NCBI RefSeq assembly: GCF_007859755.1
Contig: NZ_SJPF01000005.1
Span: 124,001 to 188,000 of the forward strand
Origin: Blastopirellula retiformator
GTDB lineage: Bacteria > Planctomycetota > Planctomycetia > Pirellulales > Pirellulaceae
Length of the DNA stretch: 64,000 nucleotides
Direction: 5' to 3'
Shown here: positions 19,229 through 25,076 of the stretch, piece by piece
How the letters are laid out: every line of letters starts with the position of its first letter
How positions within the stretch are numbered: the stretch's first letter is position 1
Notes under the pieces: model-generated
What the model saw: only the letters and a program-made list of their open reading frames with translations
Told to the model about the DNA's origin: nothing
Database searches by the model: none
Program-made: the position numbers and the translations under genes

Positions 19229-20374
19229 GTGTCTAAGTCTAAAGGCGAAAAGCCATCTAAGCCATACCCCGAATTCCCTCTTTTCGCGCACGCATCTGGC
19301 CGGTGGTGCAAGAAGATCAACGGCAAGTTTCACTACTTCGGCCCCTGGCGCGATCATGAAGCGGCTCTGGCGCGATATCTGGAGCAGGTAGACTACCTCA
19401 AGGCCGGTCGTAAGCCACCAAACCCGGAAGCCAAGGGGCTGCGTCTGTGGGGATTATGCAATGTTTTTTGCGAAACTCAGGACTACAAGCTTTCAGTTGG
19501 GGAAATCGTTCGGTCAACACATCAAGACTACGTTGAGACATGCGAGCGGATAGTCAAGTTTTTCGGCCGAGACACGATCGTCGAACACCTGCAAGCGGCC
19601 GACTTTCAGCAACTGCGCGAGGAGATGGCGAAGACATTGGGGCTGCGAACTATCGGCAACGAGATCAACCGGATTCGCATTGTTCTCAAATACGCCTATG
19701 ACGAGGGGCTTATCGCTCATCCAGTTCGATTCGGCAACCAGTTCAAGCGGCCGCCAAAGTCTGCACTACGGCGCCAGAAGCAAGCCAAGGGACCGCAGAT
19801 GTTCACGGTCGAACAGGCTCGAGAATTGATACGTCGTGCAACTCCACCGATGCGGGCAATGCTGCTGCTGGCGGCAAATTGCGGATTTGGCAACAACGAC
19901 TGTGCGAGCCTGACGTTTCAATATCTCGATCTCAAAGGCGGCTGGCACACACTCCCGCGACCAAAGACAGGGATTGAACGCCGGTGTCCATTGTGGCCTG
20001 AGACAGTAGCGGCGATCGAGGCATATCTGCCGAGGCGCCCTAATCCGCAGCATGAAGAGGACCAGGACTTGGTTTTCATCACGAAGTACGGACTGCGATA
20101 TGTTCGCGATTCTGAAAACGCAGTCAGCAAGGAGTTCGCAAAGATACGAGGATTTGCCGGCACAAAAGGTACGTTTTACTGGATGCGGCACACGTTCGAA
20201 ACAATCGGCGGGGAGAGCCGTGATCAGGTCGCCGTCGACCATATCATGGGCCACGCGAAAGAGACAATGGCGACCGAATACCGAGAATGGATCGGTCCAG
20301 AACGGCTAGAGAGCGTCGTCAGCTTTGTGCGAGAATGGCTCTATCCAGTGCCTAGAATCGTCGTTTTGCCTTAG
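19229..20374 (+). CDS. int: Prophage tyrosine-type integrase
   Basis: A 381-residue phage integrase. The N-terminal part is a small DNA-binding domain (FHYFGPWRDHEAAL) and a core-binding segment. The catalytic domain has PRPKTG (Lys), WMRHTFET (second Arg, about 319), IMGHAKE (His, about 343) and TEYREW (Tyr, about 350). The position normally holding the first Arg reads NCGFGNNDCASL (217-228) with no Arg, a pattern I associate with planctomycete integrases. Start is a GTG at 19229. It catalyses insertion and excision of the element that follows; attachment sites were not identified. Confidence 0.9.
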   Translation: MSKSKGEKPSKPYPEFPLFAHASGRWCKKINGKFHYFGPWRDHEAALARYLEQVDYLKAGRKPPNPEAKGLRLWGLCNVFCETQDYKLSVGEIVRSTHQDYVETCERIVKFFGRDTIVEHLQAADFQQLREEMAKTLGLRTIGNEINRIRIVLKYAYDEGLIAHPVRFGNQFKRPPKSALRRQKQAKGPQMFTVEQARELIRRATPPMRAMLLLAANCGFGNNDCASLTFQYLDLKGGWHTLPRPKTGIERRCPLWPETVAAIEAYLPRRPNPQHEEDQDLVFITKYGLRYVRDSENAVSKEFAKIRGFAGTKGTFYWMRHTFETIGGESRDQVAVDHIMGHAKETMATEYREWIGPERLESVVSFVREWLYPVPRIVVLP

Positions 20375-20627
20375 CTATTCGCTCGTCAACCACACTTCGA
20401 TGCGATCGAGCCGGCGACTTTTCTTGCTTGCGGTTGCGTCGCAATTCTTCAAACGCCTCCCAGTCCGAGGCGCGAATCTTCCATCGCGGCTTTGTTGATC
20501 CGCGCCGAGCGACGTTAGTTGCCCGAAGCTCACCACTTCGAATCCACTCGTGAACCTTGTGTTCGTGTACGCCATAAGATTTAGCAACTTCGGCGGGCGT
20601 GAATCGGCGCTCGGCTATATCTCGCAT
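20352..20627 (-). CDS. Small HTH protein, excisionase-like
   Basis: About 91 residues starting at the ATG at 20627, chosen because AAGGAG stands 6 nt upstream. RFTPAEVAKSYGVHEHKVHEWIRSGELRATNV is a MerR/excisionase-type winged helix that reads a DNA site; a basic C-terminal tail follows. It is convergent with the integrase and overlaps its 3' end by 23 bp, the usual place for a recombination directionality factor. Function is inferred from fold and position. Confidence 0.7.
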   Translation of the reverse strand: MRDIAERRFTPAEVAKSYGVHEHKVHEWIRSGELRATNVARRGSTKPRWKIRASDWEAFEELRRNRKQEKSPARSHRSVVDERIAKAKRRF

Positions 20628-20679
20628 AATGCACTCCTTGGGTGAAGTGCATTTAATAGTAAGATTACTTCTCAGGCAA

Positions 20680-21024
20680 CTAGCTTTCGTGGATTTCTCC
20701 GAAATCGCTAGGCGCAAATTCTAATTCTAGGTCGATATTCCTGGCTAAATGGACGGCCCGTTCCTCGCCAGCGTCTTTTACAACGTCGCGAATATGCTTC
20801 GAGATCGTGTTTTTGAGTTCCTTCGGCTTTGATTCCAAGCTGGCGACGATCCCAAGAACGACATCTATGTCCGCACGGTCCATGTCCTTGGCTATTTCGT
20901 CCAGGGCAACCGACAGTTTGCGTAGATTCTTTGACCACCGGCGCACGTCTGCGCTAGTAAAAGGCCATCGCTCATTCGGCTTTCGCTTCTTTGGTTGCTG
21001 TTTTTCAGAACTTTTTTTGACCAT
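20680..21024 (-). CDS. Hypothetical prophage protein, divergent from early operon
   Basis: About 114 residues if started at the ATG at 21024 (AAAGAG 6 nt upstream); an ATG at 21063 would add 13 residues. It has a very basic N-terminus (KKSSEKQQPKKRKPNERW) and a helical middle, with no recognised domain. It is transcribed away from the early rightward genes across an operator-like promoter region, the place where lysogeny regulators sit, but I see no helix-turn-helix in it. Confidence 0.55.
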   Translation of the reverse strand: MVKKSSEKQQPKKRKPNERWPFTSADVRRWSKNLRKLSVALDEIAKDMDRADIDVVLGIVASLESKPKELKNTISKHIRDVVKDAGEERAVHLARNIDLELEFAPSDFGEIHES

Positions 21025-21108
21025 ACAAAACTCTTTCGCGGCAAAGACTTGCGAACTGTACATGGTCAATTCTCTCGGAAAGTAAAAGCACTTCGAGTAG
21101 CACAACTC

Positions 21109-21136
21109 TTGACACAATCCAGTCTGGATGTACAAA
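21109..21136 (+). promoter_or_regulatory. Sigma70-like promoter with palindrome in the spacer
   Basis: TTGACA (21109-21114) and TACAAA (21131-21136) are 16 bp apart. Inside the spacer lies a perfect 6-bp palindrome with 1-nt centre, ATCCAG-T-CTGGAT (21117-21129), which looks like an operator. It would drive the rightward early genes from about 21143. No matching repressor was identified. Confidence 0.6.
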
Positions 21137-21182
21137 TGGCTCAACAAGCGGACGAACAAGTAAAGTTACTTTGGAGGCAGGG

Positions 21183-21437
21183 ATGGTCAAGCGAATAGCC
21201 GCCCCAAGATTGGATACAAAGAAACGGCCAGGGCACCCCGAAGTTTACGACTGGGATAAGTGGTGCGAGGGCGGTTGGTATACGGCCACGCTCGGAAAAG
21301 ACATCGACGCCACCAACCCAGCAGCATTCCGGCAATCAATCAAGCGACAGGCGGGCAAGCGCGGTCTTGCGTTTGAATACAACCACGATGGCAAGGTTGT
21401 CGAATTCCGCTTCTTCAAGCCCGACGCCACCAAATAA
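21183..21437 (+). CDS. Hypothetical early prophage protein
   Basis: 84 residues. The ATG at 21183 is preceded by GGAGG at 5-nt spacing, preferred over an in-frame TTG at 21171. The protein is basic with an aromatic core (VYDWDKWCEGGWYTATLG) and a C-terminal beta-like FEYNHDGKVVEFRFFK. No family recognised. It is the first gene after the operator-bearing promoter. Confidence 0.65.
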   Translation: MVKRIAAPRLDTKKRPGHPEVYDWDKWCEGGWYTATLGKDIDATNPAAFRQSIKRQAGKRGLAFEYNHDGKVVEFRFFKPDATK

Positions 21438-21450
21438 CCAAGACACCTGG

Positions 21451-21549
21451 ATGTGGCCGCGAATGGAACGCGGCTTTCAAGGAAGGTCGCCTCACGCGAT
21501 CGACGACGATCGCGATGAGGCATGGAACACCATCGGAGGGCCGGCATGA
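21451..21549 (+). CDS. Possible 32-residue peptide
   Basis: A short frame starting MWPRMERGFQGRS and ending GGPA. It overlaps the next tiny frame by an ATGA. There is no good ribosome site before its ATG. Support is only its position in a chain of overlapping short frames leading to the csrA-like gene. Confidence 0.25.
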   Translation: MWPRMERGFQGRSPHAIDDDRDEAWNTIGGPA

Positions 21550-21608
21550 TCAGCCGGAAAAGTGATGCAGCCGGCCCCGCGTTGGGACTGGCACAACGGA
21601 ATTCATGA
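21546..21608 (+). CDS. Possible 20-residue leader peptide before the csrA-like gene
   Basis: The ATG at 21546 is well placed behind GGAGGG (about 6 nt) and overlaps the preceding stop. The peptide MISRKSDAAGPALGLAQRNS ends 10 bp before the TTG start of the csrA-like gene. It may act as a translational leader. No homology is claimed. Confidence 0.35.
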   Translation: MISRKSDAAGPALGLAQRNS

Positions 21609-21618
21609 GGAGCAACCA

Positions 21619-21846
21619 TTGCTAGTTCTAACACGCAAACCGGGCGAAACCATTCGCATCGGCGATGACATTGTGATCACGATCAATCAGCTAAGAGGTG
21701 GCCGCGTTCGCGTTGGCATCGACGCCCCAAAGCATGTTTCGGTCGCATGCGGTGAACTTGATCCGCCGTCGCAACAGCAGTTGCCACCGACGCCAACGGG
21801 GGCCTTTCAGCCGCCGCAGATCATGGGGTTCGCTGGCGCGGCCTAA
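21619..21846 (+). CDS. CsrA/RsmA-like RNA-binding protein lacking Arg44
   Basis: Starting at the TTG at 21619 (GAGGAG 6 nt upstream) the first 47 residues align one-to-one with E. coli CsrA without gaps. L4, R6, GE (9-10), IGD (14-16), G27, V30-R31 and APK (36-38) are kept. The C-terminal RNA-contact residues differ: position 43 is Ala, 44 is Cys and 45 is Gly, where the family has His-Arg-Glu. A 28-residue Pro/Gln-rich tail follows. CsrA dimers bind GGA sites over ribosome-binding sites and control translation. Loss of Arg44 predicts weakened or altered RNA binding. It lies just upstream of a hairpin switch, an initiator tRNA and a second CsrA-like gene. Confidence 0.85.
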   Translation: MLVLTRKPGETIRIGDDIVITINQLRGGRVRVGIDAPKHVSVACGELDPPSQQQLPPTPTGAFQPPQIMGFAGAA

Positions 21847-21868
21847 CGCCGCAAGACAATTAGATTTC

Positions 21869-21927
21869 GCACGGGAAGCGACAGTCAAGAGGCAGCCTCC
21901 CGTGCAATTTGTACGTGAGGCTTTTTT
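21869..21927 (+). promoter_or_regulatory. Terminator/antiterminator-like hairpin pair upstream of initiator tRNA
   Basis: Segment 21895-21905 (GCCTCCCGTGC) can pair upstream with 21869-21879 (10 of 11 positions) or downstream with 21911-21921 (10 of 11, one wobble). The downstream stem is followed directly by a T-run (21922-21927), making an intrinsic terminator; the upstream stem would prevent it. The initiator tRNA begins 8 nt after the T-run. This is the geometry of a transcription attenuator. Pairings were checked by hand; stabilities were not computed. Confidence 0.65.
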
Positions 21928-21935
21928 ATTAGCAC

Positions 21936-22010
21936 CGCCGCGTAGAGCAGTCTGGTTAGCTCGCTTGGCTCATAACCAAGAGGTCGCAGGTTCAAATCCT
22001 GCCGCGGCAA
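21936..22010 (+). tRNA. Initiator tRNA(fMet), prophage-encoded
   Basis: A 75-nt cloverleaf with CAU anticodon (loop CTCATAA). It has the initiator marks: an unpaired C1-A72 at the acceptor end (CGCCGCG against CGCGGCA), A11-T24 in the D-stem (GAGC/GCTC) and an AGTCTGGTTA D-loop. The anticodon stem is CTTGG/CCAAG, so only two of the three classical G-C pairs are present (position 29-41 is T-A). The T-arm is GCAGG-TTCAAAT-CCTGC. CCA is not encoded. It lies between two CsrA-like genes, all on the same strand. Confidence 0.92.
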
Positions 22011-22064
22011 TTCCAGCTCGTTGCTGGTCCCGATGGGTCTTAAGTCGGCCCATCAACCGCCCTG

Positions 22065-22100
22065 GAGGTGGTCAGTGTCGATAGCTGGCCACCTCTTTTT
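22065..22100 (+). terminator. Intrinsic terminator between initiator tRNA and second csrA-like gene
   Basis: An 11-bp stem (GAGGTGGTCAG with CTGGCCACCTC, one G-U), 9-nt loop, then TTTTT at 22096-22100. A smaller hairpin (GATGGGTC/GGCCCATC) lies just upstream of it, after the tRNA. Confidence 0.8.
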
Positions 22101-22110
22101 ACCCTCAACG

Positions 22111-22118
22111 CAAGGATG
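22111..22118 (+). promoter_or_regulatory. CsrA-type RNA site overlapping the csrA2 ribosome-binding site
   Basis: CAAGGATG matches the core of the published CsrA consensus (CARGGAUG) exactly and supplies the Shine-Dalgarno sequence for the ATG at 22125. It predicts autoregulation by one of the two CsrA-like proteins. A single short match is not proof. Confidence 0.45.
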
Positions 22119-22124
22119 CAAACC

Positions 22125-22379
22125 ATGTTTCTCGTTTTGTCGCGGCATGTAAATGAGCCGATCGTCTTCGATTTCGACAAGGTGATCCGCCTGATCGACA
22201 CCAACCCCGAAGAAGCCAAGGAGTCGCTTCGCCGTGTGTCGGTCATGCCTTTCGCGATCCGCGGAGACAAGGTTCGGTTTAGCATCGACGCCCACAAGAA
22301 CGTCAGCGTGCACCGCCAGGAAGTGATGGATGCGATCGATCGAGAGAACAAGCAGAAACAGGACCAGGCGGAAGTTTAA
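22125..22379 (+). CDS. CsrA-like protein with an inserted loop
   Basis: 84 residues from the ATG at 22125 (AAGGA 8 nt upstream; an ATG at 22116 is less well placed). FLVLSRHVNEPIVFDF matches the CsrA N-terminus, and VRFSIDAHKNVSVHRQEV matches its C-terminal strand with the RNA-binding VHRxE intact (Arg64 here). Between them an insertion of roughly 20 residues rich in charged helix formers (NPEEAKESLRR) replaces the short beta-hairpin. It is a second, structurally different paralogue of the gene at 21619, separated from it by an initiator tRNA and a terminator. Confidence 0.8.
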   Translation: MFLVLSRHVNEPIVFDFDKVIRLIDTNPEEAKESLRRVSVMPFAIRGDKVRFSIDAHKNVSVHRQEVMDAIDRENKQKQDQAEV

Positions 22380-22453
22380 CGAACGAACGGACGCTGCGGC
22401 TCATGCGAGCAACGGCCAGTGGGATGCTGGTCGGCGGTTGGACGCGATGGAAC

Positions 22454-22481
22454 GCCGGCGAGAAACGGATCGCTCGCCGGC
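22454..22481 (+). other. GC-rich hairpin after the second csrA-like gene
   Basis: A perfect 9-bp stem GCCGGCGAG/CTCGCCGGC with a 10-nt loop, followed by CTTTAC and not a T-run. It could be a weak terminator or an mRNA-stabilising structure in the 125-bp gap before the exonuclease gene. Confidence 0.45.
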
Positions 22482-22504
22482 CTTTACGAAAAAGGTGAAT
22501 TGCG

Positions 22505-23257
22505 ATGATCGTGTTTGATATTGAGACCGGGCCAGCTCCCGAAGAGACGCTACGGAAGTTTCTACCTGATTTGCCGGCCGCTCAGCATCCGGGTGATTTC
22601 GACCCGTCTTCGGTGAAGCTTGGTAACACCAAGGACCAGGCGAAGATCGACGCCAAGTATCGCGATGCCGCGGCCAAGCATGCCGAAGCGGTTGCCAAAT
22701 TCGAGGAGGACCAAAAGACGGCGGCCGACGACCACTGGGCGAAGTTTATCGATAAAGCGGCGCTTTCGCCCATCACTGGCCAGGTGGTCGCGATCGGCTA
22801 CTACTCGGCCAACAATGGGGCGTTCGTTCATCAGGACATTACGCAGAAGTCCGAGCGGGAAATGATAACCACCTTCTGGTCGCAATTCAGCAAGAACGAG
22901 CATTCGCACCGCAGTATGGTTGGCCACAATATCTTCGAGTTCGACCTGCCGTTTCTGGTTCGCCGTAGCTGGGCACTCGATATCGCGGTTCCGCCGAACG
23001 CTCGCAAGGGCCGCTACTGGTCGGACCTCTTCGTCGACACGCTCGACTATTGGAACCTTGGCCAGCGAATGAACAAGCCGGCGGCTAACTTCGACGCCCT
23101 GGCCGCGTTCTTCAAAACCGCCGGGAAGCCGGAAGGAACCGACGGTTCGCAGTTTTACGACATGCTGACGACCGACTACGACCGGGCGATCGCCTACCTG
23201 AAGTCGGACGTCGAGCAGCCGGCCGCGTGGATCGACGCGATGGGCATCACGCTTTAG
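22505..23257 (+). CDS. DnaQ/PolB-like 3'-5' exonuclease
   Basis: 250 residues with the three exonuclease motifs of the DEDD superfamily: FDIETG at the N-terminus (D5, E7), GHNIFEFDLPFL (about 139-150) and YLKSDV (about 231-236, the Exo III Asp). A helical insertion rich in Ala and charged residues follows motif I. It resembles the stand-alone predicted PolB-like exonuclease domain found in phages. It opens the replication and recombination block; a role in DNA end processing is inferred. Confidence 0.8.
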   Translation: MIVFDIETGPAPEETLRKFLPDLPAAQHPGDFDPSSVKLGNTKDQAKIDAKYRDAAAKHAEAVAKFEEDQKTAADDHWAKFIDKAALSPITGQVVAIGYYSANNGAFVHQDITQKSEREMITTFWSQFSKNEHSHRSMVGHNIFEFDLPFLVRRSWALDIAVPPNARKGRYWSDLFVDTLDYWNLGQRMNKPAANFDALAAFFKTAGKPEGTDGSQFYDMLTTDYDRAIAYLKSDVEQPAAWIDAMGITL

Positions 23258-23311
23258 CCCTTCCTGGCCGATTCTCTTTCGCTCCAATTCCATCGTTTCC
23301 AAGAGGTCAAT

Positions 23312-24187
23312 ATGTCCACAGCTACCGACGTCGCGGTCATGAAACAGCAGGCGAGCGACGTAGCGAAGCGAATGAATGCCGTCGAAATGCGGGAGTTCAT
23401 TGAATATTACGGCTCCCAGGTCGCACAGTCGCGGATGTTTGGCTGTGCAAATGAAGCCCAGGGCAAGGTTCTCGCCGGCATGTCGCTGCTAGAAGGCATT
23501 CCGATGATGGAGGTGATGCGATCGTACCACTTCCTCGACGGCAAGTTGTCGATGCGAGCCGACGCCATGCTGGCCGATTTTCATTCCCGTCACGGCGGCA
23601 AGTCGTTCATCGTGCGGCGAGACGCTGAAGCGGCGACGATCGAGCTTGAACGCGACGGCCGGAAGCAGGAGTTCACCTTCACTTGGGCAGAAGCCGAGCA
23701 AGAGCCGTTCGTTCGCGACAAGAACGGCGGCATCAAGAAGAACTACGCAACGCCCCGCGCTCGGATGCAGATGTTGTGGGCTCGCTGTGTCAGTGATGCC
23801 GTTCGGGCCTTTTGTCCGGAAGTCAATTCCGGCGCGTACACGCCGGAAGAGATCAGCGATTTTCGCGACGATGCGGTCGACGTGCCGTACGTGGTTTATC
23901 CAGCGAGCGGCGAGACGCAGCAAGCGGCGACGGAAACCGCACCGCAACCGCAGCAATCACAGCCGTCGAACGAACCGCTGGTCAGCGAGAAGGACGTGAT
24001 CGCAATCACGAACGTCGCTCGCCAAATCGAAACCTACGAACCCGGCTGGCTCGAAGGCAAGCTGAAACCGCTGCTCGCCAGCATGGGCAAACGTCTGGCC
24101 GAGCTGACCGCCGCCGAAGCGATCAGCCTCAAAGAAAAAATGGCCGCCAAGGCCAAGCAACTCTGGAACGAAGACGTTCCGTTTTAA
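23312..24187 (+). CDS. RecT-like single-strand annealing protein
   Basis: 291 residues. The order of motifs (NEAQGKVLAGMSLLEGIPMMEVMRS, LDGKLSMRADAMLADF, EFTFTWAEAEQ, YATPRARMQMLWARCVSDAVR, then GAYTPEEI) fits RecT-type annealing proteins, in which a glycine-rich first half is followed by an Arg-rich helix and a conserved proline-glycine-x-Tyr turn. A Gln/Ala-rich linker and a charged helical C-terminus follow. It lies between an exonuclease and an SSB-like gene, the usual phage recombination triad. Family call is from pattern only. Confidence 0.65.
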   Translation: MSTATDVAVMKQQASDVAKRMNAVEMREFIEYYGSQVAQSRMFGCANEAQGKVLAGMSLLEGIPMMEVMRSYHFLDGKLSMRADAMLADFHSRHGGKSFIVRRDAEAATIELERDGRKQEFTFTWAEAEQEPFVRDKNGGIKKNYATPRARMQMLWARCVSDAVRAFCPEVNSGAYTPEEISDFRDDAVDVPYVVYPASGETQQAATETAPQPQQSQPSNEPLVSEKDVIAITNVARQIETYEPGWLEGKLKPLLASMGKRLAELTAAEAISLKEKMAAKAKQLWNEDVPF

Positions 24188-24239
24188 CCAAATCACGTTT
24201 CTGTTTTTCCATCGCAACACGTTAGAAGGATTTTAGACC

Positions 24240-24842
24240 ATGGTTTCTTTCACCGCTCCGCAAAACATGGAAGTCTCCTCGTTTCTGGAACATGCCGGCC
24301 GCTATCACTTCCTGGTGACCGCTGTCGACGAAAACCCGGTCTCGAAGGATGGCAGCCAGATCAGCGCCATCAAGCTGGAATGCAAAGTGCTGGCCGGCGA
24401 CGATCCGACGCAAAACGGCAAGCAGTGGACCTGCTACCTGAACCTGCCGAATATGTCGCACAAAGACGGCGGCGAGTTCGCGTCGAAGGTTTTGTGCCGC
24501 GCCGCAAAGGCGCTGTGCGTTCTGCCCCAAGTGGCGCCGGGTCAACCGGTCAACATCGACTTCAACCTGGCTGTCGGTCGAACGTTTCTGGCGACGATCG
24601 AAAAGCGAGACGATCGAACCAGTCTCAAGGGCGGCGACATCTTTGCTCCGAATGATCCGGAAGCCAAGGAATACCCGAGAAACCAGCAGGTTCTCAGTCA
24701 GCAAGCGTCAGCCCAATCGCAAGCCGCTCCGGTCCAAGCTGCTCAGCCGGCGGCGTCCGCTCCGCAGCAGACTCAGCCGACTCAAGTCGCCCAGCAACCG
24801 GTTGGCGCCGGCGCTACGGCGGATCCGTTCAGCACGCTGTAA
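24240..24842 (+). CDS. SSB-like single-stranded DNA-binding protein
   Basis: 200 residues. The first 130 are compatible with an OB-fold of the DUF669 type (GRYHFLVTAVDENPVSK, KLECKVLAG, WTCYLNL). The rest is a Gln/Ala/Pro-rich disordered tail ending in DPFSTL, which recalls the acidic-hydrophobic tip by which SSBs recruit partners. AAGGAT stands upstream of the ATG. Position next to RecT-like and RecD2-like genes supports a role in replication and recombination. Confidence 0.65.
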   Translation: MVSFTAPQNMEVSSFLEHAGRYHFLVTAVDENPVSKDGSQISAIKLECKVLAGDDPTQNGKQWTCYLNLPNMSHKDGGEFASKVLCRAAKALCVLPQVAPGQPVNIDFNLAVGRTFLATIEKRDDRTSLKGGDIFAPNDPEAKEYPRNQQVLSQQASAQSQAAPVQAAQPAASAPQQTQPTQVAQQPVGAGATADPFSTL

Positions 24843-25076
24843 GGCGTGTTGCATCCGAGCCCCATCGGATTGAACCCTCTGCGGTTCGTGAAACGGGCGA
24901 GCTTAGCGGGGATTGCTTGCACGGTCATGCGTTGCGAAAGCACGTATGCCGAACTGGCCGGACGCCAGAGACGGCCGAGAGAGAACGGCGGACGCGGAAA
25001 GGGTAGCGGCCGAGTCGGCTGCAGCGGGTTCAAGTCCCGCGCCGCGTCTTTTGCAATTTGGCCCGAGGGAAAACCG
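24843..25076. other. Structured 234-bp intergenic region
   Basis: No start with a ribosome site opens a convincing gene before 25077. A hairpin (ATCCGA/TCGGAT, 24854-24871) follows the SSB-like gene, further complementary words lie around 24915-24945, and a tRNA-like fold occupies 24991-25048. Confidence 0.5.
24991..25048 (+). ncRNA. tRNA-like structure lacking a D-arm
   Basis: Three helices close perfectly: a 7-bp acceptor-like stem (GACGCGG with CCGCGTC), a 6-bp stem with 5-nt loop (GCGGCC-GAGTC-GGCTGC, one G-U), and a canonical T-arm (GCGGG-TTCAAGT-CCCGC). The D-arm is absent and the middle loop is too short for a normal anticodon loop. TTTT follows directly. It could be a degraded tRNA, a tRNA mimic, or a processed element that also terminates transcription before the helicase gene at 25077. 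Confidence 0.5.

Noticed and set aside
22403-22498. 31-residue frame between the second csrA-like gene and the exonuclease gene
   Set aside because: No ribosome site; its sequence is dictated by a 9-bp GC hairpin.
24846-25076. N-terminal extension of the RecD2-like helicase
   Set aside because: The 77 extra residues have no helicase homology, run through the tRNA-like fold and lack a ribosome site; the ATG at 25077 fits the family start.
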